Source: Aphodosoma sp045126975 (GTDB lineage: Bacteria > Bacteroidota > Bacteroidia > Bacteroidales > Paludibacteraceae). From it: a stretch of DNA of 15,386 bases. Each line of letters opens with the position of its first letter. Position 1 is the first letter of the stretch. Both the position numbers and the translations under genes were made by a program. This document shows positions 6,766-14,177 of this stretch, piece by piece. The notes under the pieces are model-generated. The model ran no database searches and had not been told where the DNA came from. It saw nothing but the letters and a program-made list of their open reading frames with translations. The stretch lies in contig JBGVPL010000045.1 of assembly GCA_045126975.1 (NCBI GenBank), positions 1 through 15,386 of the forward strand, written 5' to 3'.

Positions 6766-9700
6766 ATGACTGCTATGAAAAAAATTGCTCTATTTGCTAT
6801 TTTATTAGTATCTATCTCTTTGGCTTTTATTGGGTGTGAGCCAAAACAATCAGAAATGGATTTATCTGTTTTGACTGATACAGCTACTATTTCTGGTGCG
6901 TTGGTTTATGACGCTGGTGTTGATACAGCAGGTTCTGCTGATCAATATGCTATTAATCAAATTAAACCTGTAGCTAATCGTGTCATCTATGTAGAAATAC
7001 CTTATGCTAGCTATAATTTTAATGCTGAGCAAAAGGGTTCTAAAATCTATGAAACAGTTACTGATTTAGATGGTAATTTCACAATTTCAGTACCAACTAC
7101 TTCAACTGGTTTGAAAAATGTAACTGTTCGTATGCAAGAATTTACTGCATACAAATCAGAATACAAAAAAATGGATGGTTCAAATCCTGTTTTCGAAACA
7201 GATTTGTATCGTTATGAATGGAAAAAAGAGAATATTACTCTTAAACCAGGTTCTATTGATTTCTTGACAGAAACAGAACGTAAATGTACTGAAACAAAAG
7301 TTACTATTGAAGAATTGACAGAAACAATTACTTTGACAGGTAATATTCAGTTGGCATATGAGGCTGGTTTCCGTAAAGGTATCTATAAAGCTGCTGCTAA
7401 TGCAACTGTTGAATTTGAAGCTGAATATCCAGAAGGCTTTGATGGCGTGTTGACTGCTGGTACTGTTACTGACGGCCAAGGTAATTATCGTATTACTTTG
7501 CCTTTGAAATCTTATAAAGATGGTTTCTCTTCTTTGTCTGTTAAAGTTTTAGGTCTTGCAGGTGATCCTTACGTTCACTATTCAACAGCTACAGATAAAC
7601 AAACTTTGGCTGGTGCTTATGTGGCTGAGGATGTACTTTCTCTCTATAGTGGAGCTTCTGAGTTTATTGAAGGCGTAGAGCATAAAATGAAAACAATGTA
7701 TCTCCGTTTCACTCCTGGTTATACAAATAATCTTGCTAATGAAGTAGCTCCTTCTACTTATACTAGCGATCTTGTTGGTTGGGAAAAATATGATGGATTT
7801 ACTGAAACTATTACTTTCACTGGTAAATATTTATTGGCAACAAGTGCTGGTTATGGCGTAGGTACATATACCAATAAAACAGGTGAAGGTCTTTTCCTTG
7901 TAGATTATGGTGATGCTTTGCGTGGAAGTAAGTACTTGTTTGCTCCAGTTAACGAAGATGGTACTTTCTCTTTCGAACTTCCAGTAACTGATAAAGAAGA
8001 AAAATTTAAAGTTATTAGTGCTTACGACAATGCTAAAGAATTCAGATATGCTCATTATAAAAACGAAAAAGATATCGTTGAAATTACAGGTACATACGCA
8101 CCTTATGAAATAGTTACTGAGTTGGGCGCAGAATGGAACGATTTAGGTACTACATATTTCACATTTAATCCTTCTTCTTCTATTACTCCTGAGCAATTGA
8201 ATGATATCGATTGGAATCCAAATCTCGTTGGTTGGTTTGTTGATCCTGATAAGAAAGAGACTGTAACTCTCAAAGCTAATCTCTATTTGCCAACAGAAAA
8301 AGAGTTTGCCGTAGGTAATTATGTTGCTGCTAATGGTTATATCTTTACTGTGACTGTAGATGGTGATAATTTCGCAGCACCAGTAAAAGCTGGTAAATTT
8401 GAAATCGGAATTCCTGTTGAAAATCAAAATAAAGAATTAGCTGTCTCTTTTGCTTCTTCTGATATTGAAGATGTGTATGACTATGTTCACTATACTTCTG
8501 CTAATGGCGACAAACAAACTTTGAATGGTAAATACGTTAAACGTATTTGGTTAGGTGAAGATAAAGCCGATCGTAAGGTATGGAATGAACTTGGTGATGT
8601 TTATTTCAAATTTGTTCCTGATGCAGCTTACGATTTGGCTAAAATCAATTGGAATAATAATCTCGCTGATTGGATCAAATCTGTAGATAAAAAATATGCA
8701 GCAAAAGAAATTGTTAAAGTTAATTTTGCGGTAGAAACAGCATTCGGTAAAGGTGAATATGTGCCAGCTAATGGTATTATTGCTGAAATTTCAGATGGTG
8801 ATTATACTTATGCAGCTCCAGTTAAAAGTGGTAAAGTTGAATTTAATGTTCTTAAACGTGACGAATTCGAAGTTGCTAATTATACTTGGAACCCAAATAC
8901 ACTTAAATATGAAGTAGATAATTTCTTGCATTTCTACGATGGTGTTAATACTTCTGCAAAACGTTATTTGGAAGGTGCATATAACGATTATTCAAAAGAA
9001 GAAGCTGAAGATTGTTTGTATGTTGTGCATTTGAAATTTACACCAGATGCAATGCTTTATTCTTCTGATGAATTAACAAAAATGAATTGGTTCTCTGATT
9101 TAGCAGGTTGGGTATATGACTCTAAATTAAAAGTTACTAAAACTGTTACTGGTTCTATTCAACGTGCTATTGAAACTGGATTTAGAGCTGGTACCTTTAT
9201 AGCTGCTGCTTTCGAAAAAGTTACAGTTAATGTAAATGGAACTAATTTTATTGGTGTTACTGATGTTGATGGTAATTATTCTATTGATGTCCGTATGCAG
9301 TATGACGAAAGACCTTCTACTTTCTCTGTAACTGATGAAGTTACTACTAAAGTCTATAAATTCAACCACTATCGCCGTCCTGATACTGGTGATATTGAAG
9401 AAATTAAAGTAAAATATTCTGGTAGCTTTACTGATCATAAAGAGGGTATTGATGCTTGGAATACTCGCAAAACTAAATATTATAAAATATCAACACATGA
9501 TGCTGTAGATTATTGGTCAAATAATCTTGCTGGCTGGATCAATAGAGAGTACCAAGTTGTTAATGGTTTCAAAACTGCTCTTACTATTAAAGGACAAGCA
9601 ATGAGAGCTGTCGAAGCTAAAGATGGTTCTGATTGGACTGCTGAATGGGAAGCTGATAAATATAGATTGATTCAAATTCAAGTTGCTGGTCGCACTTATG

Positions 9701-10038
9701 ATCTTGTTGCTAATGGATCTGGTAATTATACATTATCTGTTGCTCTCGAAGAAGTTGGTACTGATTATAATGTTAGAGTTATTGCTCAACCAAGTTTGGA
9801 CGATCAAGACAAAGTGATTAATTTCAAGCACTATCCACAAGTTGATAAAGCAGCATATAATGTCCTTATTGGTAGATTCCAAGATGCAAATGTAATTGAT
9901 GGTATATCACCACTCTCTGTTACTTCAAATACTATTGAAGTTAAAAATCCTTCTTTGAAATCTATCTTTGTACCTAACGTTATTCCATCTGATGGTTCTT
10001 GGTATAATTATGATTGGGCTGCTATTATAAATGATTAA
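6766..10038 (+). CDS. Large repeat-containing surface lipoprotein, function unknown
   Basis: 1090 residues. A lipoprotein signal peptide ends in the lipobox AFIGC (Cys24), so the mature protein should be anchored in the outer membrane. The residues after Cys (EPKQSEMD) are partly acidic but do not clearly match a surface-export signal. The body consists of diverged repeats of about 150 residues: roughly 185-345, 346-495, 496-641, 642-787 and 788-928, with a partial unit before (about 43-184) and one after (929-1090). Each unit starts with a strand like TETITLTG and then a GxYxxA segment. It continues through a DGNYxI/GxFxFxxP strand and an HYxxxxDxxxLxGxY segment, and closes with YFxFxP and W(N)xNLxGW. 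The DGNFTISVP pattern resembles carboxypeptidase regulatory-like (transthyretin-fold) domains, so each unit is probably one or two beta-sandwiches. No enzymatic motif is seen. A barrel protein follows 42 nt downstream. Start: ATG 6766 (MTAMKK) or ATG 6775 (MKK). Confidence 0.85.
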   Translation: MTAMKKIALFAILLVSISLAFIGCEPKQSEMDLSVLTDTATISGALVYDAGVDTAGSADQYAINQIKPVANRVIYVEIPYASYNFNAEQKGSKIYETVTDLDGNFTISVPTTSTGLKNVTVRMQEFTAYKSEYKKMDGSNPVFETDLYRYEWKKENITLKPGSIDFLTETERKCTETKVTIEELTETITLTGNIQLAYEAGFRKGIYKAAANATVEFEAEYPEGFDGVLTAGTVTDGQGNYRITLPLKSYKDGFSSLSVKVLGLAGDPYVHYSTATDKQTLAGAYVAEDVLSLYSGASEFIEGVEHKMKTMYLRFTPGYTNNLANEVAPSTYTSDLVGWEKYDGFTETITFTGKYLLATSAGYGVGTYTNKTGEGLFLVDYGDALRGSKYLFAPVNEDGTFSFELPVTDKEEKFKVISAYDNAKEFRYAHYKNEKDIVEITGTYAPYEIVTELGAEWNDLGTTYFTFNPSSSITPEQLNDIDWNPNLVGWFVDPDKKETVTLKANLYLPTEKEFAVGNYVAANGYIFTVTVDGDNFAAPVKAGKFEIGIPVENQNKELAVSFASSDIEDVYDYVHYTSANGDKQTLNGKYVKRIWLGEDKADRKVWNELGDVYFKFVPDAAYDLAKINWNNNLADWIKSVDKKYAAKEIVKVNFAVETAFGKGEYVPANGIIAEISDGDYTYAAPVKSGKVEFNVLKRDEFEVANYTWNPNTLKYEVDNFLHFYDGVNTSAKRYLEGAYNDYSKEEAEDCLYVVHLKFTPDAMLYSSDELTKMNWFSDLAGWVYDSKLKVTKTVTGSIQRAIETGFRAGTFIAAAFEKVTVNVNGTNFIGVTDVDGNYSIDVRMQYDERPSTFSVTDEVTTKVYKFNHYRRPDTGDIEEIKVKYSGSFTDHKEGIDAWNTRKTKYYKISTHDAVDYWSNNLAGWINREYQVVNGFKTALTIKGQAMRAVEAKDGSDWTAEWEADKYRLIQIQVAGRTYDLVANGSGNYTLSVALEEVGTDYNVRVIAQPSLDDQDKVINFKHYPQVDKAAYNVLIGRFQDANVIDGISPLSVTSNTIEVKNPSLKSIFVPNVIPSDGSWYNYDWAAIIND

Positions 10039-10080
10039 CGAAGTTATAGTTTGGTTTTAAGTAGTTAAATTTTTAAAATT

Positions 10081-11010
10081 ATGTCAGCTATGAAAAAATA
10101 TAAAATTATAACTCTCGTATTAACATTATTGTTTTGTGTAGGCTATTTGCCTGCACAAAGCGATGGTGCTAATGCTGAGAAAAAAGAAAAAAAGAATTTC
10201 GTTTTGCCTCAGGCAGGCGATATTGCTTTAGGTATTGATGTTGTACCTTTGTTTGATTATTTTGGTAACTTCTTTAATGGAGCAACAAGTAACTCATATA
10301 GTTCTTTTGGTGGTGAACCTGTATTTAGTTCTAATCCATTTACTAATCCTTCTGTTTCTATCATGGGTAAGTATATGATTACTGATAATATTGCTGCTCG
10401 TGTTAATGTCGGAGTACTTTATTCTCATTACAAAGACTTGCAATATAGTAATGATGATGCGGCACTTTTGAAGAATCCTTTGTCAGAAGCTGAAGTTATA
10501 GACCAATGTGTGTATAATTCTTCTGGTGCTTCTTTCTCTATTGGAGCTGAGTATCGTCGAGGATATAAATGGATTCAAGGTTTTGCTGGTTTGAATTTCT
10601 TGTATGGTTTTAGCGAAAATAATTATCATTTTGCTTATGGTAATGCTATCACTGAAATAAATCAAGCTCCTTCTCGTTATGATTGGGGTATTGGTGGAGT
10701 AGATGTTCCTTCTTATTGGAGTAATGCTTACCTCCTTGATTTCTATAATGAAGCATCAAACAATTTTGTTGGTCTCGGAGCTCATGTTGGTGTTGAGTGC
10801 TTCTTTACTTCTTATTTCTCTATCGGTGGAGAGGTGTATCTTAATGCTTTATGGGAAATTGGTTCTGCTAATTATGCTCGTATTGAAGGTTTCAATCTTG
10901 TAACAAATACTCGTGAAGAACGTATTGAAACCATTAATCCTGGTTATAAAGCTTTTACTTTTGGAACTCAAAATCTTGGTGGTAAATTGTATTTGTCTTT
11001 CTATTTCTAA
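10081..11010 (+). CDS. Outer-membrane beta-barrel protein, partner of the upstream lipoprotein
   Basis: 309 residues with a signal peptide (about 1-25, likely cut YLPA before Gln26) and no lipobox. A short charged linker follows (DGANAEKKEKKN). The rest is built of alternating polar/aromatic strands (AGDIALGIDVVPLFDYFGNF, ASFSIGAEYRRG, NFVGLGAHVGVECFF, FSIGGEVYLNALWEIG) and ends in GGKLYLSFYF. A terminal Phe is typical of proteins inserted by the BAM complex. It resembles the small porin-like or OmpA-type barrels of Bacteroidales, which are mostly uncharacterised. There is no OmpA peptidoglycan-binding domain. It lies 42 nt after the lipoprotein gene with no promoter between them and a terminator after it, so the two form an operon. 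Like the lipoprotein it begins M-x-A-M-K-K, so either of two ATGs could be used (10081 or 10090). Confidence 0.88.
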   Translation: MSAMKKYKIITLVLTLLFCVGYLPAQSDGANAEKKEKKNFVLPQAGDIALGIDVVPLFDYFGNFFNGATSNSYSSFGGEPVFSSNPFTNPSVSIMGKYMITDNIAARVNVGVLYSHYKDLQYSNDDAALLKNPLSEAEVIDQCVYNSSGASFSIGAEYRRGYKWIQGFAGLNFLYGFSENNYHFAYGNAITEINQAPSRYDWGIGGVDVPSYWSNAYLLDFYNEASNNFVGLGAHVGVECFFTSYFSIGGEVYLNALWEIGSANYARIEGFNLVTNTREERIETINPGYKAFTFGTQNLGGKLYLSFYF

Positions 11011-11030
11011 AAATTAGGGAATAGTGTAAT

Positions 11031-11068
11031 AAAAAAATCAGCCTCAAATCAAATGAGGCTGATTTTTT
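11031..11068. terminator. Bidirectional terminator between convergent genes
   Basis: A 10-bp stem, ATCAGCCTCA (11037-11046) with TGAGGCTGAT (11054-11063) and a 7-nt loop, is flanked by A-run and T-run. It can therefore end the barrel operon on + and the NagB-like gene on -. The rest of the 149-bp gap is AT-rich with nothing else recognised. Confidence 0.9.
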
Positions 11069-11159
11069 ATTTAATGTTAGTTAGATATAAAAATCGTGTA
11101 TTCTGTGTGTACTATAAAGTTATATCGACTTTTGTTATTCCTTATTCAAGTTTGTACGT

Positions 11160-13148
11160 TCATCTGATAGGTATGTATTGAACGAATGCTTCGATTGCTT
11201 CGTAGGCGGCAAGTCCGAGTTGGCAGTATAGTTCGGCAGTAGCTTTGTTGCGGTCTTCAGAGCGTTGCCAGAAGAGGCGTTCGTCGCCACCCATAAATGG
11301 AGCTCCTTCCATTTGAGATTGGTGTTTGAGGATAGCATTACGTTTTGCACGTAACTCTTCTGGTGAGAGCGGTACTGCCATTTCGATATGGTCAATTTCC
11401 CATTCCATCCATGCTCCGCGATACATCCAAATGCGGCAATCTTTCATCCATTCTTCGTCTTTTACTTCATCAACGGCAGCGAGTACTGCGTCAAGACATA
11501 CTTTGTGAGTGCCATGAGGGTCGGCAAGGTCGCCTGCTGCATAGATTTGGTGAGGTTTGACTTCTTCGATTATAGCTTTTACGATGTCAACGTCGGCACG
11601 TCCGAGGTCGCCTTTTTTGATAGTACCTGTTTCGTAGAATGGGAGGTTGAGGAAGTGTACGTTTTTAGAGCGTACACCCATGAAACGACAAGCAGCTTTG
11701 GCTTCGCCACGGCGTAGAAGACCTTTAAGCATGCGTACATCGTAAGTGTCTATATCGTTTTCGCCTTTTTCTTCTAATAAGAATTTGCGTATTTCTTCGT
11801 ATTTTGCGTAAATTGCTTTGTTTTCAGGGTCGAACATATCAGTGAAACCTTTGATAAAAGCGATGAAACGGATGATTTCATCGTCGCCTACTGCGATATT
11901 TCCTGAAGTTTCGTAACATACATGTACTTCGTGACCTTGATCGACAAGACGTTTTAGTGTACCTCCCATTGAGATTACGTCATCATCGGGGTGTGGTGAG
12001 AATACGATTACTCGTTTAGGGAATGGGTATGCGCGTTCTGGACGATTAGAGTCATCAGCATTTGGCTTTCCACCAGGCCATCCAGTAATGGTGTGTTGTA
12101 AGTCATTGAATATTTTGATGTTTACGTTGTAGGCAGAACCATAGAGGGCAACTAATTCACTGAGTCCGTTTTCGTTATAGTCTTTGTTGGTTAGTTTGAG
12201 GATTGGTTTGCCTGTTTTTTGACATAACCATACGATAGCGCGGCGAGTGAGTTTGTCGTTCCATTCGCAAGATGTTACAAGCCATGGGCAAGATATACGC
12301 GTTAGTGCACTTGCAGAGTTGATATCAAGGAATACGGTTGTATTTGTGTGCATTTGAAGGAAAGATGCAGGATGTTGGTCAGTCATATTTCCTTCTATTA
12401 TATTTTTTATTGTTGAGGCTTTGTGTTCTCCGAATGCTAACAATGCAATACGTTTGGCTTTGAGTATTGTGTTGATACCCATTGTTATTGCTCCAGCAGG
12501 AACTTTGTCAAGCGAACCAAAGAAGTGAACAGCCTCTTTACGTGAGTTAGGGTCAAGTAAGATGAGTCGTGTTTGTGATGATGCTTGAGAACCTGGTTCG
12601 TTGAATCCAATGTTACCAACCCCACCAATGCCAAGCACTTGGTAATCTATGCCACCACATTTTTCTATTTCGCATTCGTATTTGGCGCAATGTTGTGATA
12701 TTTCCGATTGATTGAGTGTAGGGTCAATAGAGTGGATGTTTTCGGGTAATATATCTACTTTGTCTAAAAGATTGGCTTTGATTTGGTTTAGGCAACTTTG
12801 AGCAAAACTGATGTCGAGAGGATAGTACTCAAAAAGATTGAATACTATTACATTTTTGAAACTTAATCCATCTTCTTCGTGTAATCTTACTAATTCGTTG
12901 AAAACTTCAACAGGAGAACGTCCGCTTGTAAAACATAATGCGCAAGTACGATTTTCTGCCTGACGTTGGCGGATTAAATCGGCTATTTCATGTGCAACCA
13001 CCTTACTACCTTCTAATGCAGTGGTTGTGATGTGTGTTTTGATTTTCTCGAAACGAGAAATACCTGATAATTCTAATGCAGAATTAGGTTGGTAGTACTT
13101 TTGTGGTACTTGATAAAGTACGATTTGTGAACTAAGATTTGTTCTCAT
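11160..13148 (-). CDS. NagB-like / LmbE (PIG-L) fusion protein, probable amino-sugar deacetylase
   Basis: 662 residues in two parts. Residues about 32-330 resemble glucosamine-6-phosphate deaminase (NagB). Residues about 375-640 are an LmbE/PIG-L deacetylase domain with the zinc motif P385-H-P-D-D389 and a second metal region DPHGTH at 543-548. PIG-L enzymes remove acetyl from GlcNAc-type conjugates, so de-N-acetylation of an amino-sugar substrate is the likely activity. The NagB-like half lacks key deaminase residues known from E. coli. FNLFEY at 103-108 has Phe106 where catalytic Asp72 sits. GGVGNIGFNEP at 175-185 is three residues shorter than the E. coli loop and has lost Asp141 and His143; only the Glu148 equivalent (Glu184) remains. 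I recall similar losses in Bacteroides relatives, which are often named nagB. It should therefore not be taken as a working deaminase, though it may still bind a sugar phosphate. It lies 124 nt after the regulator on the same strand, without a visible promoter of its own. Confidence 0.85.
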   Translation of the reverse strand: MRTNLSSQIVLYQVPQKYYQPNSALELSGISRFEKIKTHITTTALEGSKVVAHEIADLIRQRQAENRTCALCFTSGRSPVEVFNELVRLHEEDGLSFKNVIVFNLFEYYPLDISFAQSCLNQIKANLLDKVDILPENIHSIDPTLNQSEISQHCAKYECEIEKCGGIDYQVLGIGGVGNIGFNEPGSQASSQTRLILLDPNSRKEAVHFFGSLDKVPAGAITMGINTILKAKRIALLAFGEHKASTIKNIIEGNMTDQHPASFLQMHTNTTVFLDINSASALTRISCPWLVTSCEWNDKLTRRAIVWLCQKTGKPILKLTNKDYNENGLSELVALYGSAYNVNIKIFNDLQHTITGWPGGKPNADDSNRPERAYPFPKRVIVFSPHPDDDVISMGGTLKRLVDQGHEVHVCYETSGNIAVGDDEIIRFIAFIKGFTDMFDPENKAIYAKYEEIRKFLLEEKGENDIDTYDVRMLKGLLRRGEAKAACRFMGVRSKNVHFLNLPFYETGTIKKGDLGRADVDIVKAIIEEVKPHQIYAAGDLADPHGTHKVCLDAVLAAVDEVKDEEWMKDCRIWMYRGAWMEWEIDHIEMAVPLSPEELRAKRNAILKHQSQMEGAPFMGGDERLFWQRSEDRNKATAELYCQLGLAAYEAIEAFVQYIPIR

Positions 13149-13165
13149 ATTATTAGACTTTTAGT
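13149..13165 (-). promoter_or_regulatory. 20-nt start-codon box before the NagB-like/LmbE gene
   Basis: On the coding strand ACT, then AAAAGTCTAATAAT, then ATG. The same arrangement with the same length precedes the regulator (13957-13973) and murQ (15078-15094). A-rich sequence before the start is favoured in Bacteroidota, which use little Shine-Dalgarno pairing. Confidence 0.6.
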
Positions 13166-13190
13166 AACGAGTAACGAGTAGTGAGATTTT
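13163..13190 (-). repeat. Heptamer array CGTTACT/CACTACT before the NagB-like gene
   Basis: On the + strand the units are AGTAACG, AGTAACG, AGTAGTG, AGATTTT; on the coding (-) strand they read CACTACT, CGTTACT, CGTTACT running towards the ATG. This is the same family and orientation as the array before murQ. Further upstream on the coding strand (13191-13220) is a GC-rich patch, CGAGGCGAAGCCGAG. Confidence 0.85.
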
Positions 13191-13233
13191 AGGTACTCGG
13201 CTTCGCCTCGTTAGTTTTTATAGATTTTTAGTG

Positions 13234-13263
13234 GTAGAGACGCAATTATAATTGCGTCTCTAC
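13234..13263. repeat. 30-bp perfect palindrome (copy A)
   Basis: Two 15-bp arms, GTAGAGACGCAATTA and its exact reverse complement, with no loop bases. Together with the left flank TAGATTTTTAGTG (13221-13233) it matches copy B at 13962-14002. It sits between the regulator stop and the NagB-like gene. No T-run follows on either strand, so it is not a typical terminator, though the RNA would fold strongly. Confidence 0.92.
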
Positions 13264-13272
13264 TATTTGAGA

Positions 13273-13956
13273 TTATTTGAATTTTCTTCCGACAATAGCA
13301 GCAACCTTAAAAATTTTTGTAACTTCACGTAAGTCAATATCGAAATCGTGATATTTAGGATCTGGATTTATAGAATGGCAGCGAATAAATCCATCTTCAA
13401 CACGATGTTCAACTATTTGTTTCACTACAATACCATCGGTGCGATGGATGATAACAAAGAAATTATCTCCAGTTTTTAGTTTAGTACGACAGCAATCATT
13501 TTCTAATTCTTTAACCAAAATCTTGTCTCCGTCCAATAATGATCTATTGGTACCATCATTCATACTATTGCCTTTGACCTCAAAAATCAAAAAGCCATCT
13601 TTGCCATATTTACGGTCAAGAATAACCGACATTGTAGGTAATGAATCTATATATTCTGTGTCATCATGCCCGTGAAGAAAACTTGCGTATGCATAGACTG
13701 GTACTATAGGCACCTCTACACAATGCATGTTAGTTAGTAATTCAGCTTCTTGTTTTTCTTCTTGTGGATTTGCGAAAAATAGACTCACTGGAACATCAAG
13801 TTTTTGGGCTATCAGTTCAAGTGTCTCTATTTTTGTTGAGTTTGCGCGTATTAGTTTGGCAAACCCCTGTTCTGTTAAACCTAATTCATCGCAAAAATCT
13901 TTGATTTTTATTCCGCGTTCCTTTAATAGTGGTTTTATTATTGATAGATCAGCCAT
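13273..13956 (-). CDS. XRE-family regulator with S24 (LexA-like) peptidase domain
   Basis: 227 residues. The N-terminal part (about 5-62) is a helix-turn-helix of XRE type (IKDFCDELGLTEQGFAKLI, then IETLELIAQKLDVPVSLFF). The C-terminal part (about 83-225) is an S24 peptidase fold with the nucleophile in VKGNSM (Ser131) and the general base Lys179 in VVKQI. These are the Ser/Lys pair of LexA, UmuD and CI-type repressors, so self-cleavage on a signal is possible. The expected Ala-Gly cleavage site is not obvious; Ala91-Ser92 in YAYASFL is the nearest candidate. The signal and targets are unknown. The neighbours (NagB-like/LmbE downstream, kinase-murQ divergent) make a local role in amino-sugar metabolism plausible but unproven. 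ATG at 13956 follows the 20-nt start box. A consensus promoter at 14111-14081 gives a leader of about 110-120 nt made largely of repeats. Confidence 0.88.
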   Translation of the reverse strand: MADLSIIKPLLKERGIKIKDFCDELGLTEQGFAKLIRANSTKIETLELIAQKLDVPVSLFFANPQEEKQEAELLTNMHCVEVPIVPVYAYASFLHGHDDTEYIDSLPTMSVILDRKYGKDGFLIFEVKGNSMNDGTNRSLLDGDKILVKELENDCCRTKLKTGDNFFVIIHRTDGIVVKQIVEHRVEDGFIRCHSINPDPKYHDFDIDLREVTKIFKVAAIVGRKFK

Positions 13957-13973
13957 ATATTTAGATTTTTAGT
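13957..13973 (-). promoter_or_regulatory. 20-nt start-codon box before the XRE/S24 regulator
   Basis: On the coding strand ACT, then AAAAATCTAAATAT, then ATG, in the same register as the boxes of the NagB-like gene and murQ. Here the ACT is preceded by the palindrome instead of a heptamer array. Confidence 0.6.
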
Positions 13974-13974
13974 G

Positions 13975-14002
13975 GTAGAGACGCAATATATTGCGTCTGT
14001 AC
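13975..14002. repeat. 28-bp near-perfect palindrome (copy B)
   Basis: Arms GTAGAGACGCAATA and TATTGCGTCTGTAC differ from perfect pairing by one base (13999). Left flank and first 13 bases of the arm equal copy A; the centre is shorter by one base pair step. It lies in the transcribed leader of the regulator gene. Confidence 0.9.
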
Positions 14003-14015
14003 ATGAGTTGCAAGA

Positions 14016-14057
14016 TTTCGTGTTTCGTGTCTCGTGTCTGATATCTTGTGTCTAATT
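14016..14057. repeat. Heptamer array TYTCGTG/TCTTGTG x6
   Basis: On + : TTTCGTG, TTTCGTG, TCTCGTG, TCTGATA, TCTTGTG, TCTAATT in strict register. It is the same family as 5483-5524 before the prenyl synthase, but here in reverse orientation relative to the gene it leads (the minus-strand regulator). Confidence 0.88.
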
Positions 14058-14080
14058 AAACTTTTTGTTGAATTACGTTG

Positions 14081-14111
14081 CAAAGGTATATATTTTTTTT
14101 TGTATCGCAAA
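14081..14111 (-). promoter_or_regulatory. Bacteroidota promoter for the XRE/S24 regulator
   Basis: On the minus strand TTTG (14111-14108) and TACCTTTG (14088-14081) are separated by 19 bp, a full match to the phylum consensus. Transcription would begin around 14074, upstream of the repeat-filled leader. Confidence 0.85.
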
Positions 14112-14128
14112 ATATATTTATGATTTTT

Positions 14129-14160
14129 TTTGTGTATTTCATTTTTTTTTAGTTACTTTG
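14129..14160 (+). promoter_or_regulatory. Promoter for the sugar kinase and murQ
   Basis: TTTG at 14129-14132 and TTACTTTG at 14153-14160 with 20 bp between; the -7 box differs from TAnnTTTG at one position. The start site would be about 14166-14168, leaving only 10-18 nt before the ATG at 14178 or 14184. The promoter is divergent from that of the regulator, with the two -33 boxes only 17 bp apart, so one bound protein could affect both. Confidence 0.75.
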
Positions 14161-14177
14161 CCTTAAATTGTATCTTT

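Noticed and set aside
10039..10080. Separate promoter for the barrel gene
   Set aside because: The 42-bp gap has no TTTG/TAnnTTTG pair; cotranscription with the lipoprotein is simpler.
11388..11717. Open frames on + within the NagB/LmbE gene
   Set aside because: They overlap the conserved LmbE domain on the minus strand and show no recognisable protein features.
11160..13148. Naming the fusion protein nagB
   Set aside because: The deaminase residues equivalent to Asp72, Asp141 and His143 of E. coli are absent, so the symbol would imply a function the sequence does not support.
13234..13263. Palindrome as rho-independent terminator of the regulator
   Set aside because: No T-run follows the stem on either strand, and the second copy lies in a 5' leader, so termination is not the common role.
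14130..14177. Upstream TTG start extending the kinase by 16 residues
   Set aside because: The extension would cover the TTTG/TTACTTTG promoter and encodes a Phe-rich stretch. ASKHA kinases begin just before the DSGSTKT loop, as with ATG 14178 or 14184.
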